The notes beneath the pieces are model-generated. The model was not told where the DNA came from and did no database searches. It saw only the letters and a list, made by a program, of their open reading frames with translations. A DNA stretch of 64,000 nucleotides from assembly GCF_964355755.1 (NCBI RefSeq), contig NC_092672.1, forward strand, positions 5,146,001 through 5,210,000, given 5' to 3'. Shown in pieces: positions 32,601 through 42,400 of the stretch; positions within the stretch are counted from its first letter, which is position 1; each line of letters opens with the position of its first letter. The translations under genes were made by a program, and so were the position numbers. This DNA comes from Antedon mediterranea. Its lineage: Eukaryota; Echinodermata; Crinoidea; Comatulida; Antedonidae.

Positions 32601-35445
32601 GAAAGTCAAGCTACAGCTCTATGTATAAAAAATAATGTTAGTCCATACCTTAAAGTGTTCTTCCTGTTCAACTAATTCCCTCGACATCTGAATGACCTCT
32701 TGATCTTTCTCTTTGCCATGATTCTTCATGCTATTAACCTTACTCTCTAGTGTTTGAATGTCTTGTCTTAGAATCTCATTGCAGATGGCAGTACTCTCCA
32801 GCTGATTGTGAAGTTCACTGTCATTCTGGCTTTCCTCTTGTGTAAAACTTAATAAAAAAAAAAAACACAACACAATTAAGCTCTGTCTATACAATCAGAC
32901 CTATTTTGACAAAAAAGTGTGACATGCCTAAATATGGTAGATACAGTATGACACACCACATTTTTTGTAACATCAAGTTTGATAGTTCAGTGCAATAAAA
33001 TAAAAACAATATAGTGTTTATTTTATGTAAATTATATCTCAAAATGTATGTGTAAGCCACAAAAACTACAAGAACTTTTTGACAAGACAGTGTGTCACCA
33101 TCATGTCATTCTGTAGGTTAGTGCCTTAGTTTCTGTTTATGACATAAATCTGCTCTATATTCTGCTTTTACAGAAACTAACCTGCCAAATAAACTACTGT
33201 AGTTAAACCTGACTGAAGGTAATCAACCCCTGATCCTGGCTAAGTAAACTATGACTATAGATGTCATCCAGTAAAAAGAAATAAATAAAGCAGGTACGTA
33301 TGTTTACTTACTTTAAATCGATATTAGCTAGAGGAGATGTGCATGAGGTAGCATCTGAAGTTTGATGTGGCGTTACAGAAGTAGATTGGTCTTTAAAGGA
33401 ACGAGGAGTGAACTGGGTAGCAGTGCTCTTTACTGGCGGAGGTGTCATATTCACAGCTTCATCAACCATCACGACAGGAAAGGTTCCTTGCTCTTGCCAC
33501 GACCTTGGAGTCATCTGAGAGATGCCATCTTTCAGATGTTTTGGTGTGATACTTGTGGAACTATCTGAAACGATCTTTTGATAAGGTGTTGCAGTTGTGC
33601 CTTCATCTTTAGAAGGCACTGGTGTCATGCTGGTGAACACATGTATTGATCTAGCTGGTGTTGTGTTAACTGCAGAATTTGTTGTGTCCACATGCTTTAA
33701 GAGATTCTTTGGGGAATTGAATAGACAATCTTTTGGGCTTGAAAAACTATCTATCATTTTAACTGGAGAGAAGGATGAATGGAAGGAATGTAGACAATCA
33801 GTTGATGCTGTATCTCTGGTTGTGATCAAGTCGAAGTTATCTACATGCCATTCTGGTGAAGCATGTGAAGCACTGTCACATACATTAAACAAATTTACAG
33901 ATGTGCTTTGGAAAGGGGAATAGGATGCAAGGGACTCTTTTATTTCTATGTGGCACTGGTCTCCATCATTTTGTGGTGAGGTAGTTACTGCATCCTCTAG
34001 AGGTTTTAGAATCTGTGATGGTTCAGTTTCAGCTGATTGTGCACTTGATGTTTCTTTTAATTCTTGACTTCCTTTCGTACTGTATTTAGCATTGTCGTCT
34101 TGTAAAATTGCAAGTTGTTTTTCAATTATGCTGTTGACAAATTCTGTAATGGCATCGTCGTCAATTGGTGGAGAAACACCATTGTGTTTTAATAGAATGC
34201 TGCAATCTGGCGTGATTTGCTGAAAAAAATACAATTGGTACAAATATATATTATTTATTCTTTTCAGTGTAAATGAAATAGAACTCAAAAAGGCATACAC
34301 TAATCACAGCTACATAGAAATATTTTCTCTAAACAATGACGTACATAGTATGAAACCTCACTCCTATCCTAAATACTGTATAACCGAACTTAACCCTCTA
34401 AACACTCCATTCTAAAGAATTAATTATAGAGTGCATTGCTGTGCTCTAACATAGGCACATGTCGTATTATGTGTAGCATTGTGTGGTGTTTAGTAAGATC
34501 AAGCTATTCATATTATCATAAAAATATACAATAATATAAATGACAGAGCTTTATGGCTAGTGTTGCCTGAAAGCTCTGCTAACTCATTTTTCTGGTTGGT
34601 TTACTTTATCGTTTTGATTTAGCTTTTTGCTTATTTTATTTTGTATCTCCATTGAGATCCAGCCACTTATACCCACAGTATTGTCAATTTCTTTCAGTAA
34701 TTTGCCTTTGAATATTATAAATTAATATACCAGTTTTTCTTCTCTAATGTTTACTTTACAGGGTGATGCATCTCCTTGACTAATTTTAGGCTTTTCAACT
34801 GATTCATCTCTTAGAATGCAAGGGGTCTTGGATCTTTTTAATTGCTTCTTTAGAGGTCGTACTGGGGTAAAGCAGGTTGGAGAAAAAGATTCCTGATGAT
34901 CAGTAGTAGATGGCTTCTTTCTGGAGAGAGTCGTCGCTGGTGTGAGTGACAACAAACTGGTAGAGGAGTTCACAAGACTAAGAGGCTTGCGATGTGGAGT
35001 TTTGCATCTTGTAACAGATTTCTAAATTTAAAAAGAAAACATGTTTAGCATCCTGTATTATTATCAAAAAAGGAAGGAGGAGGCCCCCCTCTCACTTTTC
35101 CTCCCCAAAGTGTGTCGCCTGTTTTCGTCGATCCTTCTGACGTGAACTATTGTATCTCAAATGTTTAAGTCTTGACAAAAAATAAACAAAATACAACATA
35201 CTTTTATCTCTTTTTAAAGCATACTGTAAAGGAATGTTTAAACAAAAAAAGGCGGTGTCCAAAAAAGAAGCGAGCGCTAATCATTAATCTTTTTTCATTT
35301 TACCTAAATAAACTACTGTACAAAAAAAGAAGCAGTAAACACAAATTAAAATGCAACAATTATTGTTTGATTTGTTACTCACAATGTGTCGTTGAGAAAG
35401 TTTGTTTTCTTTGTCCTTGTCTACAAGAGGTGTGTGGTGATACAT
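23664..35445 (-). CDS. SPAG5: Sperm-associated antigen 5 (astrin) homologue, mitotic spindle/kinetochore coiled-coil protein
   Basis: Astrin acts with SKAP at spindle microtubules and bioriented kinetochores. Eighteen exons: 35383-35445, 34731-35021, 33312-34219, 32649-32847, 32060-32150, 31415-31681, 30943-31032, 30213-30441, 29636-29846, 28930-29095, 28047-28234, 27707-27878, 27026-27510, 26626-26860, 25835-26002, 24918-24992, 24284-24364, 23664-23738; about 1,330 aa (human 1,193). The first about 420 residues are Ser/Thr/Pro-rich with a run of MTPxS/FTPRS-like repeats, like human TTPFSTCS...FTPSAPQEKST; the rest is almost all coiled coil. Best anchors: SILQAINGG with GSESSAFTAVKP (human SILTAVADE, GSDKSAFTRVAS), CSLFQKLVSSMKENE, and the C-terminus AEEEIVQLDTMLD + VTNIPASF + IQGLHELF (human EKLDDIVQHI, LLSIPEVV, LQGLLEFL). 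Phases agree everywhere except exon 32060-32150, whose 91 nt breaks frame (see findings). The start is the first ATG in the 35383-35490 open segment. Confidence 0.9.
23741..23980 (-). mobile_element. LINE 3' fragment abutting the last SPAG5 exon
   Basis: The minus frame encodes ALWNGLPIFIRRATSIAYFK and VALKTHLFNSFF, the WNxLPxxIR...FKxxLKTHLF ending of many LINE reverse transcriptase proteins. It runs into an ATT-repeat tail (23750-23764), only about 12 bp from the splice acceptor of SPAG5 exon 23664-23738. Confidence 0.8.
24025..24110. mobile_element. Pogo-like MITE fragment
   Basis: Contains ACACTAGAACCCCTATTACGGGAACACC and AGTGTTCCCTGAATA, the end motifs of the pogo-like elements described at 63747. 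No complete second end is seen. SPAG5 last intron. Confidence 0.45.
24127..24258. mobile_element. Family A MITE copy
   Basis: CTGTCTACACTATCAAAATT and GTTTGGTAGTGTAGATAGAGC are the ends, with TATATGGACATGATGATGTC inside. Its edge is 26 bp from the donor of SPAG5 exon 24284-24364. Confidence 0.88.
24401..24535. mobile_element. Family A MITE copy with internal 24-bp repeats
   Basis: The left end CTTCTCTACACTATCAAATT is followed by three CTACCATATTTGGGCATAT-like units in a row, which produce the open frame at 24441-24623. The right end is missing. SPAG5 intron. Confidence 0.8.
24690..24840 (+). repeat. Headless SINE copy, plus orientation
   Basis: GATCAAGACACAACTTTGCACC, ATTACTAGCTGCATTTAATGG and GTATGTTTCCATG match the body of the SINE at 21735-22045; the tRNA head is absent. 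It ends in an AT-rich tail. SPAG5 intron. Confidence 0.75.
25199..25437. mobile_element. Family B MITE with duplicated left arm
   Basis: Ends AGCTTGGTTCCCACTAGAACG and CGCTAGTGGGAACCACGCTTT. The first 57 bp occur twice head-to-tail (starting 25201 and 25258), virtually identical. The interior includes CAATGGCAAGCGAAGTTATAGACAG and TTGTGATTGGTCAATTCACTTG. SPAG5 intron. Confidence 0.88.
26112..26400 (-). mobile_element. LINE 3' fragment with RT C-terminus
   Basis: The minus frame encodes RAFSCAAPILWNKLPIDIK and NTFKTRLKTHFYTEAFPA, followed by a short 3' UTR and a GATT-repeat tail (plus-strand ATCA units near 26121-26142). It shows the same C-terminal pattern as 23741-23980 but a different tail, so it is a separate LINE family. 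SPAG5 intron. Confidence 0.82.
27945..28043 (-). repeat. SINE remnant touching a SPAG5 donor site
   Basis: GGTTGCAATCCTGTTCACAG, ATTACAAGTTTTTGAGAG, CCTGAGAAAAAATCTGACAAG and TTTGAACCCATTACC match the body and B box of the SINE at 29962-30182. Its tRNA-head end stops within a few bases of the donor of exon 28047-28234. Confidence 0.6.
28263..28392. mobile_element. Family A MITE copy, left end missing
   Basis: From AAAAAATGTGATGTGCCC to GTGTAGACAGAGCTTAAA it is identical by eye to 28436-28565, displaced by 173 bp. The breakpoint is about 28 bp upstream of the acceptor of SPAG5 exon 28047-28234. Confidence 0.88.
28401..28566. mobile_element. Family A MITE copy, full length
   Basis: Ends CCTTGTCTACACTATCAAAC and GTTTGATAGTGTAGACAGAGC. 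It forms a tandem pair with 28263-28392. SPAG5 intron. Confidence 0.9.
28590..28708. mobile_element. Family A MITE copy, shorter
   Basis: GACTACATTATCAAACTTTATG and GTTTGATAGTGTAGACAGC are the ends; the interior lacks one TTTGGGCATATCAC unit. It is the third member of the cluster at 28263-28708. Confidence 0.82.
29157..29296. mobile_element. Family A MITE copy, full length
   Basis: AAGCTCTGTCTACACTATTAAAG and TTTGATAGTGTAGACAGAGCT are inverted ends of a 140-bp element. SPAG5 intron. Confidence 0.9.
29962..30182 (-). repeat. tRNA-derived SINE, minus orientation
   Basis: Shares CATTCACTATCCTT, GGCAATCCTGTTTACAAGAC, GGAGTGGAGTTGTAATTTGTC and the B-box-like region CCTGACATATGACAGGACTTG with 14885-15105. 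The head on the minus strand has AATTGTGGCTTGGTAG. It ends about 30 bp from the donor of SPAG5 exon 30213-30441. Confidence 0.75.
30595..30905. repeat. Two direct copies of an interspersed repeat
   Basis: CCCAGCATTGAAGGGCCATTAGGAGTGCTAAACC...GCCACTGCTT-like sequence occurs at about 30650-30740 and again at 30792-30875, with CAACAAGAAGT following each time. The first block opens CTGGCTAAACCCAGGGGCC. SPAG5 intron; the open frames here are repeat-derived. Confidence 0.6.
31116..31336. mobile_element. Inverted-repeat MITE, GCGTCGTACAATAAGGCC type
   Basis: AAGGCCACCTCAAACAGCGTCGTAC at the left pairs with GTACGATGCTGTCTGAGTTGGCCTTT at the right. The interior has CTCATCGGGG and CTCGTCGGGATTCAACTCAGAC. 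One copy seen. SPAG5 intron. Confidence 0.72.
31701..31848. mobile_element. Family A MITE copy, full length
   Basis: AAGCTCTGTCTACACTATCAAA and AAGTTGATAGTGTAGACAGAGCT are the ends. It begins about 19 bp upstream of the acceptor of SPAG5 exon 31415-31681. Confidence 0.9.
31920..32010 (+). mobile_element. LINE-type 3' tail fragment
   Basis: GTTGATCACGACCTTGTAGAAG, CAAGCTTTTCCGTGTTAAAATAAAG and an ATT-repeat tail match 4095-4200. SPAG5 intron. Confidence 0.55.
32879..32987. mobile_element. Family A MITE copy, diverged
   Basis: AAGCTCTGTCTATACAATCAGAC, GTGTGACATGCCTAAATATGG and CATCAAGTTTGATAGT are recognisable; the right terminal part is degraded. It begins about 30 bp upstream of the acceptor of SPAG5 exon 32649-32847. 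Confidence 0.75.
34600..34720. mobile_element. Half copy of the foldback element
   Basis: TACTTTATCGTTTTGATTTAGC, TTTGTATCTCCATTGAGATCCAGCC and TTTCAGTAATTTGCCTTTG match the right half of the element at 5187-5645, without the 56-bp array. It ends about 10 bp from the donor of SPAG5 exon 34731-35021. Confidence 0.75.
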
Positions 35446-36659
35446 TATGGTACCTATATATACACAATAAACAAATTTCAAAGAAATCATAACTAAATTT
35501 TACTAATTAGGCTAGATAGGGCTATATGTATGTAGCACTCACTCTGTCTGGGACTCTCTGTGGCCCCTGCTGGGGGAAAGTCACAAAAAAGAAAACATTT
35601 TAGTTTTAAAATGCAGTCGGTACTAACTAGGCACAGTCAGCAGTATTCAATTTATATAGCCTTGCTAGAGGCAAAGGGTCAGTATTATGTTTCATCTTCA
35701 TTGATTGAGCCTACTTGCCTAGTAGGCTAGGCGGATCCGGCTAGGCTAGCTAAGCCTAGGTACGGTAAGCTACTACCCGCGAGGAATCGCTGACTGAGTG
35801 AGTGTAGGGGCCTAGCCCTAGGCTCCTTCTTGTCTTGGCTGGGGTGACAGCGTGACATATCACAAGTGATGATAACCAACTGTTGTATTATACATTTAAT
35901 TATTTATAAATTACTAGCCTATGCTACTTACACAAAGAGAGATAGAAAAATCAAAACAAAAATCTCACGATCAATTCATTTAAACACCTTTTAAATTTGG
36001 TGTCAATTAGCTTTGTGTATTCTCAACGCTGATTGGTCCATTGACATTCATTCGAATAATACTGCGCCCTCTATTAAGTTTGTCCAAACAAACTTCTAGT
36101 CTTGATGTACGTAAATGATTTATGACTATGAAAAGTGTATTTATTCAAACAGTGTGTTGCCAAACTTAACATGAAAATAAAGAGTCTTTCAAGTAAATAA
36201 AACTCATGATATACCATAATTGTTTGTTGTATATATGGAATTTTTATTCTGAAATAATCAATATATTATTATGTCGTATTGGACGGTTAAAAGTAATTGT
36301 AAGTAATCCGTTTAGCAGCTAAGTAGTCTTCCGTATAATTATTCACTGTGATTCAAATTATCCGATTATTGCACTGAAATTGCGTTCGTTGTACGTCTGG
36401 TTATTGCGTTCGTTGTAGCCTGCGTTTGGCTGGATATTGCTTTCGTACTTTAAAAAGTCTCTGTTTGATCTTATTAGCTCTTCCCTCTGATCTTCGACAA
36501 ACAACAACAGCATAATAGTTCAAATTGCTGGTCTCTTACCATGATCCTTTTAGCCGTTAATTAATCAAATTAGCATTGTGTGTAAGTCAATAAGTTCCGT
36601 CCTATTGTAACACAAATAATGTTTTCAATCACTTTTAGAAAAAGTTTCTCTCTGCGTAT
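35446..36659. other. Region between the SPAG5 start and the unknown gene
   Basis: This must contain the SPAG5 5' UTR and promoter; the stretch 35520-35830 carries several TAGGCTA and AGCCTAGG words and is more GC-rich. It also holds the 3' UTR of the unknown gene, whose stop codon is at 36660. I see no further exon. Confidence 0.5.
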
Positions 36660-38624
36660 TTAAACTGTATATTCTACCTCTTCAACCTCCATTATTGGTT
36701 CCATGATTTTTGCAACTCCACTAACCTTTCGAAATTTATGTTTATCTCTAATTACAAAGGTTTTTTGACCGCTTCCACTTGGTTTATTTTCAGGAGCTCG
36801 TCTGTACTCGACCGTCATACCACAAATGTTCTGTAGTCTTCGCATATAGCACTCCTGATCAAATCGAACGTCGTCAATTTGGTCTTGAACCGTGTTAATT
36901 TTCTGCAGGTTGTACGAAACCATTTCCATCCGTCGACTGGATTCACGCCGAAGCTTTGAGGCGATTAAATCAAGAACTTCGCCTCGATGCAAGCCATGGC
37001 AATCAGGAACCGGATTCTGACAAATTCTAGCCCAGTCTGATCTTGCTCGCTCAACCTGTTGGATCAAACATTTGCTGAGAGTGACGATGGAATTAAGTTG
37101 TTGATCAACGTTGGTTAGAGGACTTGCATCTATATCATACTCTTCACTTGGATCTTCTTGATCTTCCAGGAAGTGTTTGACAGCGTCTTTATCCTCCTTA
37201 GTGACGTCATGCCAATACACTCTTACATTGTCCCAATATCTGGAAAAATACTCCAGCTCCTCTATGTCTTCCTTTATTTCGAAAGAGTCAAACGATTCCT
37301 CTTTTTCGTCATCATTGAAATCCAGTGTGTTTGTGTGCACTTTCAAGTTTTCGTAGTCTTCTGTTTTCTCTGTCTTAACTGTCAATTTTGCTGACACGTG
37401 ATCAATGTTGTTGAAGGCTCGCACTTCACGTTCTGCCTGTACACATTTGCTCAACATTTTCACTTCCTTGGTGTTTACTGATTTGTCTGCCATTTCAAAT
37501 GAACGTGTCATTGTGCCGCTCTCTATCAACTCCTTTTTGAGTGTCTGTGTCTCGTCATCAACCATTTTTGGTTTAACCTTTCGACTTCTGGCTTTTTTGG
37601 TGAGACGTGCCAATCTAAAAGCTTCACTTAGCTTTCCTCTCTTTTTCTTCTTTGGCTTCTCCTCTTCATTGGAAGCGGCTGTATCAATTCCAGTTGATGT
37701 CTGTGACGACACTGTGCTGTCCATCTCGACCTCAAAAGAAGTGTCTGAAGCAGTTGACAGTTCAGGGCTTTTGGCAGCACCAACTGATGCAGCTTTGGCG
37801 GAGGGTGGGCGTTTAGATGACGCAATACCAATTGAGAAATCATCATCTTCTCCCATTACGTTTCTAATTTCGACTTGAAGGGCATCCCATTTTCTGACTT
37901 CTCTTTCTCGTTTCAGTTCGTCCCTTCGACGGCGTCGAGAAGTCGGGCTCTCACAGCCAGGAATATTTTCTTCCACTCTACTGAAAGATTTAACACCAGA
38001 CTCCTTAATTCTACCAACTGTAGTATATCTAGCTGGTGACCATGTACTTGCAACAGCTTGACCAGTAGTAGGCCTACTGGTGGTAGCGGCATTCGAATCG
38101 TCATTGGAAACAACCTGGATAACAAACAAATATATTTATTTAAAAACAGATATGTATTTATATGGCTAAATTACAATGTGATCGAGAATAAAATGTTAGC
38201 TTACCTGCTGTTGTCGTCTATTGCGACGGTTGAAGAATCTACGGAACCGTGCAAAGCGACGCCACCATGGAGAGGATGGACGTGCCTATCAATAAATATG
38301 AAATAAGATAAACTTCTTAAAAACAACTTTAAAAAAACCCATAAAATATGTAAATATGCTAGCAATGACATGATTGATAAACATTTTACATGTTTGTTGA
38401 TCGAAAATATTGACATAATTAAAGTATGCACCCACTAGGCTACACCTCGTTCGCGCACCAAGCCGATCGAACACCACTTCTACGCACTCTTACCTCTTAA
38501 CAAATTTCATGTACGGTCTTATAAAAGTATCGCTTAAAATTAAACATTCTTTACTCACGTTTTCTCTGCGATATTCTTCATTTTGTTGTTGTAGTTTATC
38601 AACTGATTGTTTATTTTCAGCCAT
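36660..38624 (-). CDS. Unrecognised 533-residue charged protein
   Basis: I do not recognise this gene. Three exons, 38559-38624, 38205-38285 and 36660-38114, join in phase 0 with good GT-AG borders; the large last exon is open for 485 codons, so the gene is probably real. Features in order: a Gln/Glu-rich helical start; a strongly basic aromatic segment (PWWRRFARFRRFFNRRNRR, residues about 28-46); a Ser/Thr-rich region; a basic cluster (SRRRRRDELKRER); an acidic segment; a second basic cluster (KKKKRGK, about 204-210, possible nuclear signal); DETQT (about 236-240), which resembles the dynein light chain LC8 anchor; KSVNT and KCVQA, degenerate versions of the same pattern; then an acidic stretch and a C-terminal predicted helical domain of about 200 residues with RYWDNVRVYWHD and DQECYMRRLQNICG. 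No signal peptide or membrane segment is seen. Function unknown. Confidence 0.8.
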
Positions 38625-39427
38625 CGTAATGAATTAAAATCTTTTCCGAGTATAAATATTGAATATTTAACTAAGAAATCACTGAGATAAGTTACTTTCC
38701 AGCGTGCTTAGAAAGAATGATAAGGTTTGTTGACACCGTACCTCCTTGGTAACTTTGTGTACGAGCCTATGGTAACGTTACGCGAGCGTATCTTAGGCAT
38801 GGAAACGGTGACGCGTTTTAAAAGTAAGTTTGAAAAACAGCGCCGCACACCAAGTTTACCCAGATAAATAGCTAACTATTCAATAGAGGGATTAATGACA
38901 TTTACCTTACTCAGTACTTATTATTACATTTATTATCAATAAATATCATGTTACACTTTTCATTCGTTTGTTACACTTATATAACTATATATTTCATTAC
39001 AAAATAAACTATTATTACTAGTACTATTACAACCTATATCTACTTGTTCGCAACTGAGGACGAACAATGATTTCATAACAAACTTATACTACAAACGATA
39101 AACTTTTTTACATACGTCGTTTAATAGAAAAAAAAGTGGAAATCTGTATTAAACGGGATAAAAATTACATACGCTTTAAACTTTTATATATATTCAATAA
39201 TATAAAATTGTTTTTGATAAACATCTTAAAACATTAGGATTATTAAACTAAAATTCATGAAATTAAAATGTAGGCCTCCTAAGCAAAGGTGGGACTTTAT
39301 TACTGAACTATTTTACAATATGGTACGGGAATATAGAACCTTTTGTGGGTACGATCGACGAAGGTCTCATCGATAAATAATCGAATATAATCGCTATCTT
39401 ATTATTATTATTATTATTTATTATTCT
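38625..39427. other. Intergenic region before the SLC6 gene end
   Basis: Holds the promoter and 5' UTR of the unknown gene at its left (with CpG-containing sequence around 38755-38845) and AT-rich DNA beyond, ending in an ATT repeat at 39401-39425. It also contains the 3' UTR of the SLC6 gene. No coding exon is seen. Confidence 0.55.
39401..39425. repeat. ATT trinucleotide repeat
   Basis: A TTA/ATT run that ends three bases beyond the stop codon of the SLC6 gene and would therefore be transcribed as the first part of its 3' UTR. Confidence 0.85.
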
Positions 39428-42400
39428 TTATAAATCCATCCAATGTTGCAGCTAAAATGAACAAAGAAAAAAAAAGACAGTATTTCAAAAATTTAACTAA
39501 AACACAATATATAAATCATATACATGCATAATAATATGTCTATAAACGTTTATTAGTTTTATTGTATGAAAAGATTCACAATCAATTATTGTGCAAAAAG
39601 TAATCATTACCTTAAATCTTTTGACGTCATTTGTAGCTAAAATGCTCGCATGTTCCTTACATGGACTCATAGCCAAAGCCAGTCTCTGAAATACCAAGAA
39701 TAAAGTGGAAAGTGTACTGACAAGGTTCCCGTAAAAAATATATCTCCGGTTAAGAGGGGGTGGGGCACATATTTTAAAGGAACAGATACGCTTACGTAGT
39801 GATATGCTAAAATATGGTAGTGATATGACATCATCATGTCCATATATGGTCACCAAGTTTACTGGGACAGATACGCTTTTAATACTTCTATGCAAAATTA
39901 AGTATAGAGTAGCTATACGCACCTGTCGAATTGAACCCGGAATAACTAAGAATTGGTATATAGCTGTTATGGGTATTGCGATAATTGACGCCATAGCAAA
40001 ACACAATCCAATCGTATTGGCCCAAGATGGATAGTCATATATGTAGTTAGACTCCAGTGGAGCATATAGTATTATGCTGACTAGGACAATAAACTGAAAG
40101 ACGAACAGTAAGAAAATTATTGGTTAAAATATAAATTATTAGCGAGTTTGACCCTTAAGGCCAATTTACACCACCGACGAGCGGTAACAGCAATACAAAT
40201 TTAGAATCTATGTTATTCCTTTTATGACCATTTAATTACACACAACGCCGCGGAGCGGACGGTCGGCTTTCGCTCAGGATAGATACCGGTACAGATTCTA
40301 CGGGGACAAGCTACGCGGTTTCCCGCTTACAGTTACCGCTCGTCTGGCCTTTACTCCACACAGATGTGACGTACTATGACGAATTTGATCGTAACATGTT
40401 CATGTGATATTAAACGCGTCATAATCGTCATCGTCACGGTTACCATGGCTGTAAAGCTTGGTTCCCACTCGGACGCATAGCAATGCAAGAACGTAAGCCG
40501 CAACGCAAGGAAGCGAGTTGACCAATCAAAAGCGATGGATTATTCGAGATGTCGCTTGTGATTGATCAATTCGTCCTTTTGTTGCGTCCTAAGAACCAAG
40601 CTTAATAACCACCGTACAGCTGTGTGTGAATGTTATCGCAATATTGATAAGACCCAATACTCACCAAAAGAAAAACTGGTGTAACAAATTTCCAAAGAAT
40701 TTTCCAGAACATTCCCGGACGCACGCCACACATTTCTTCGATGTCATTTGAAAAATATTGCGTTCCTGTACGTAACAACAGAAATTGACAGTATTCTATG
40801 AAGCATATTTGTGTGTTTTATATGAATATAAACTTAAAATTGAAGAAGAAAAAACAGCACCAACCATAGATCCATGAAATACCAATAGCTTCGAAGAAGA
40901 CCGCCACCAACAGAGACGTTCCACCAATGTAGGCATCTTGAATTGTCAGTAAATACATTCCGCCATATGTAACATTTGGTAACGCTAGAAGGAACACGAT
41001 TATCACTACAATTGCAGTCAACAGTTCCCTCCGTTTGTTAAATAGATGTGGGAATTCGTCAGCAATACCTGTTAATACAGCTTCGAATCCTCCAAACTAA
41101 GCAATGGTTTTTAAAAAAAGGGTTCAAGTTTATTACTTAAAAATACAATTTATTAACCTAAATTTTATTCCGAACAAAATAAAGGGTACACGGTATAGTA
41201 GTTAAAATGTTTCTATGACATTTTAAAATGAATAATAATGTTCTGAAATAATATTAAGAAGACCGCCCTCTATATCGTCACACAATTTTTGGTTTCTTTG
41301 ACTTTGTCTTTTGTCAGCCAAATGTATGTTATCAACGATTCGGTTTTCATTTAAAACATTTTATTAAATAATACATTAAAAGTGATGAGGTCTGGAGATT
41401 ATTATTTTAAATTATAATTTTGGTTAAGAAATGTAAAAATAATCCTTCCAGTAGGCCTACCTGACTGTCAAGCCCAAGCGTGATAAGCATCAGAAAGAAA
41501 ATGATGGCCCACCCTGTAGAGCCTGGTAGTGTGGAAATAGCTTGCGGGTAGACGACAAATACAAGGCCTGGTCCTGACATTACACAAACAAAACATGTAT
41601 ACATTTATTATAAATATAAGCATAGGCAGTTGTGTAAACATCTGTACATTTACTAACTAAACTATTAATTATTGTTAGAAATTTAAAATGAGCATCATAG
41701 TTTGGTAATTGAATGAAAAACTAGCCAACGTCAATTTCAAGAGGTGCTGTGTTTCTTTAGTGTAGTATAGTGAAGACAATTAGTTCCCACATCTAGTTTA
41801 GGTTCTAGACGGCGATTATTGGTAAAAGATTTGCACACATGGCGTGCAATACGTATACTTGAGCTCGATTTCTGTCAGACAATGTTTTTTTGGTGAAAAT
41901 TAACGTTTTCTTTTGTCTTTTTATAAGTAAAATAATTTGTTTTTGCTGATTTTTTTTTCTACAGAAGTGAATAACTTTATTAAATCTGCAAAATGGCCTA
42001 TTAAAAGTCTGATTTTATTAATCTTTATTTTTCGGGTTTTTGGACGATAATACATCTTTAAGCAAATTAATTTACCGTCCGTAGCCACTTTTTCGATTGG
42101 TTTATGCTGTGTTACAGACATGTAACCAAGAAAAGAGAAAATCACAAAGCCAGCGAAGAAGCTTGTCAAGCTGTTAGCAATAGACGTCCGTAACATATCT
42201 CTGAAAACAGCAATATAAAAATACATAAATAATAAATATTAATATTTTGTTACCTTTGACCCTTTTTATTAAGGAAAAATGAATTAAACTTTGAACTTTA
42301 AAATACAAATGAAAAATGTGTTTACCTGTAGCAGTTGTTTCTAAATCGGTTATAGCTAGCAAATGCTATATGAACACCAAACCCTGCCCCCAGAGAATAA

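Noticed and set aside
33597-33923. 108-codon plus-strand frame in antisense to SPAG5
   Set aside because: Shadow of the large SPAG5 exon 33312-34219, which has the consistent reading frame and similarity.
37405-37878. 157-codon plus-strand frame
   Set aside because: Antisense shadow of the unknown gene's last exon; Ser/Phe/Leu-rich mirror of an acidic/basic coding sequence, with no splice partners.
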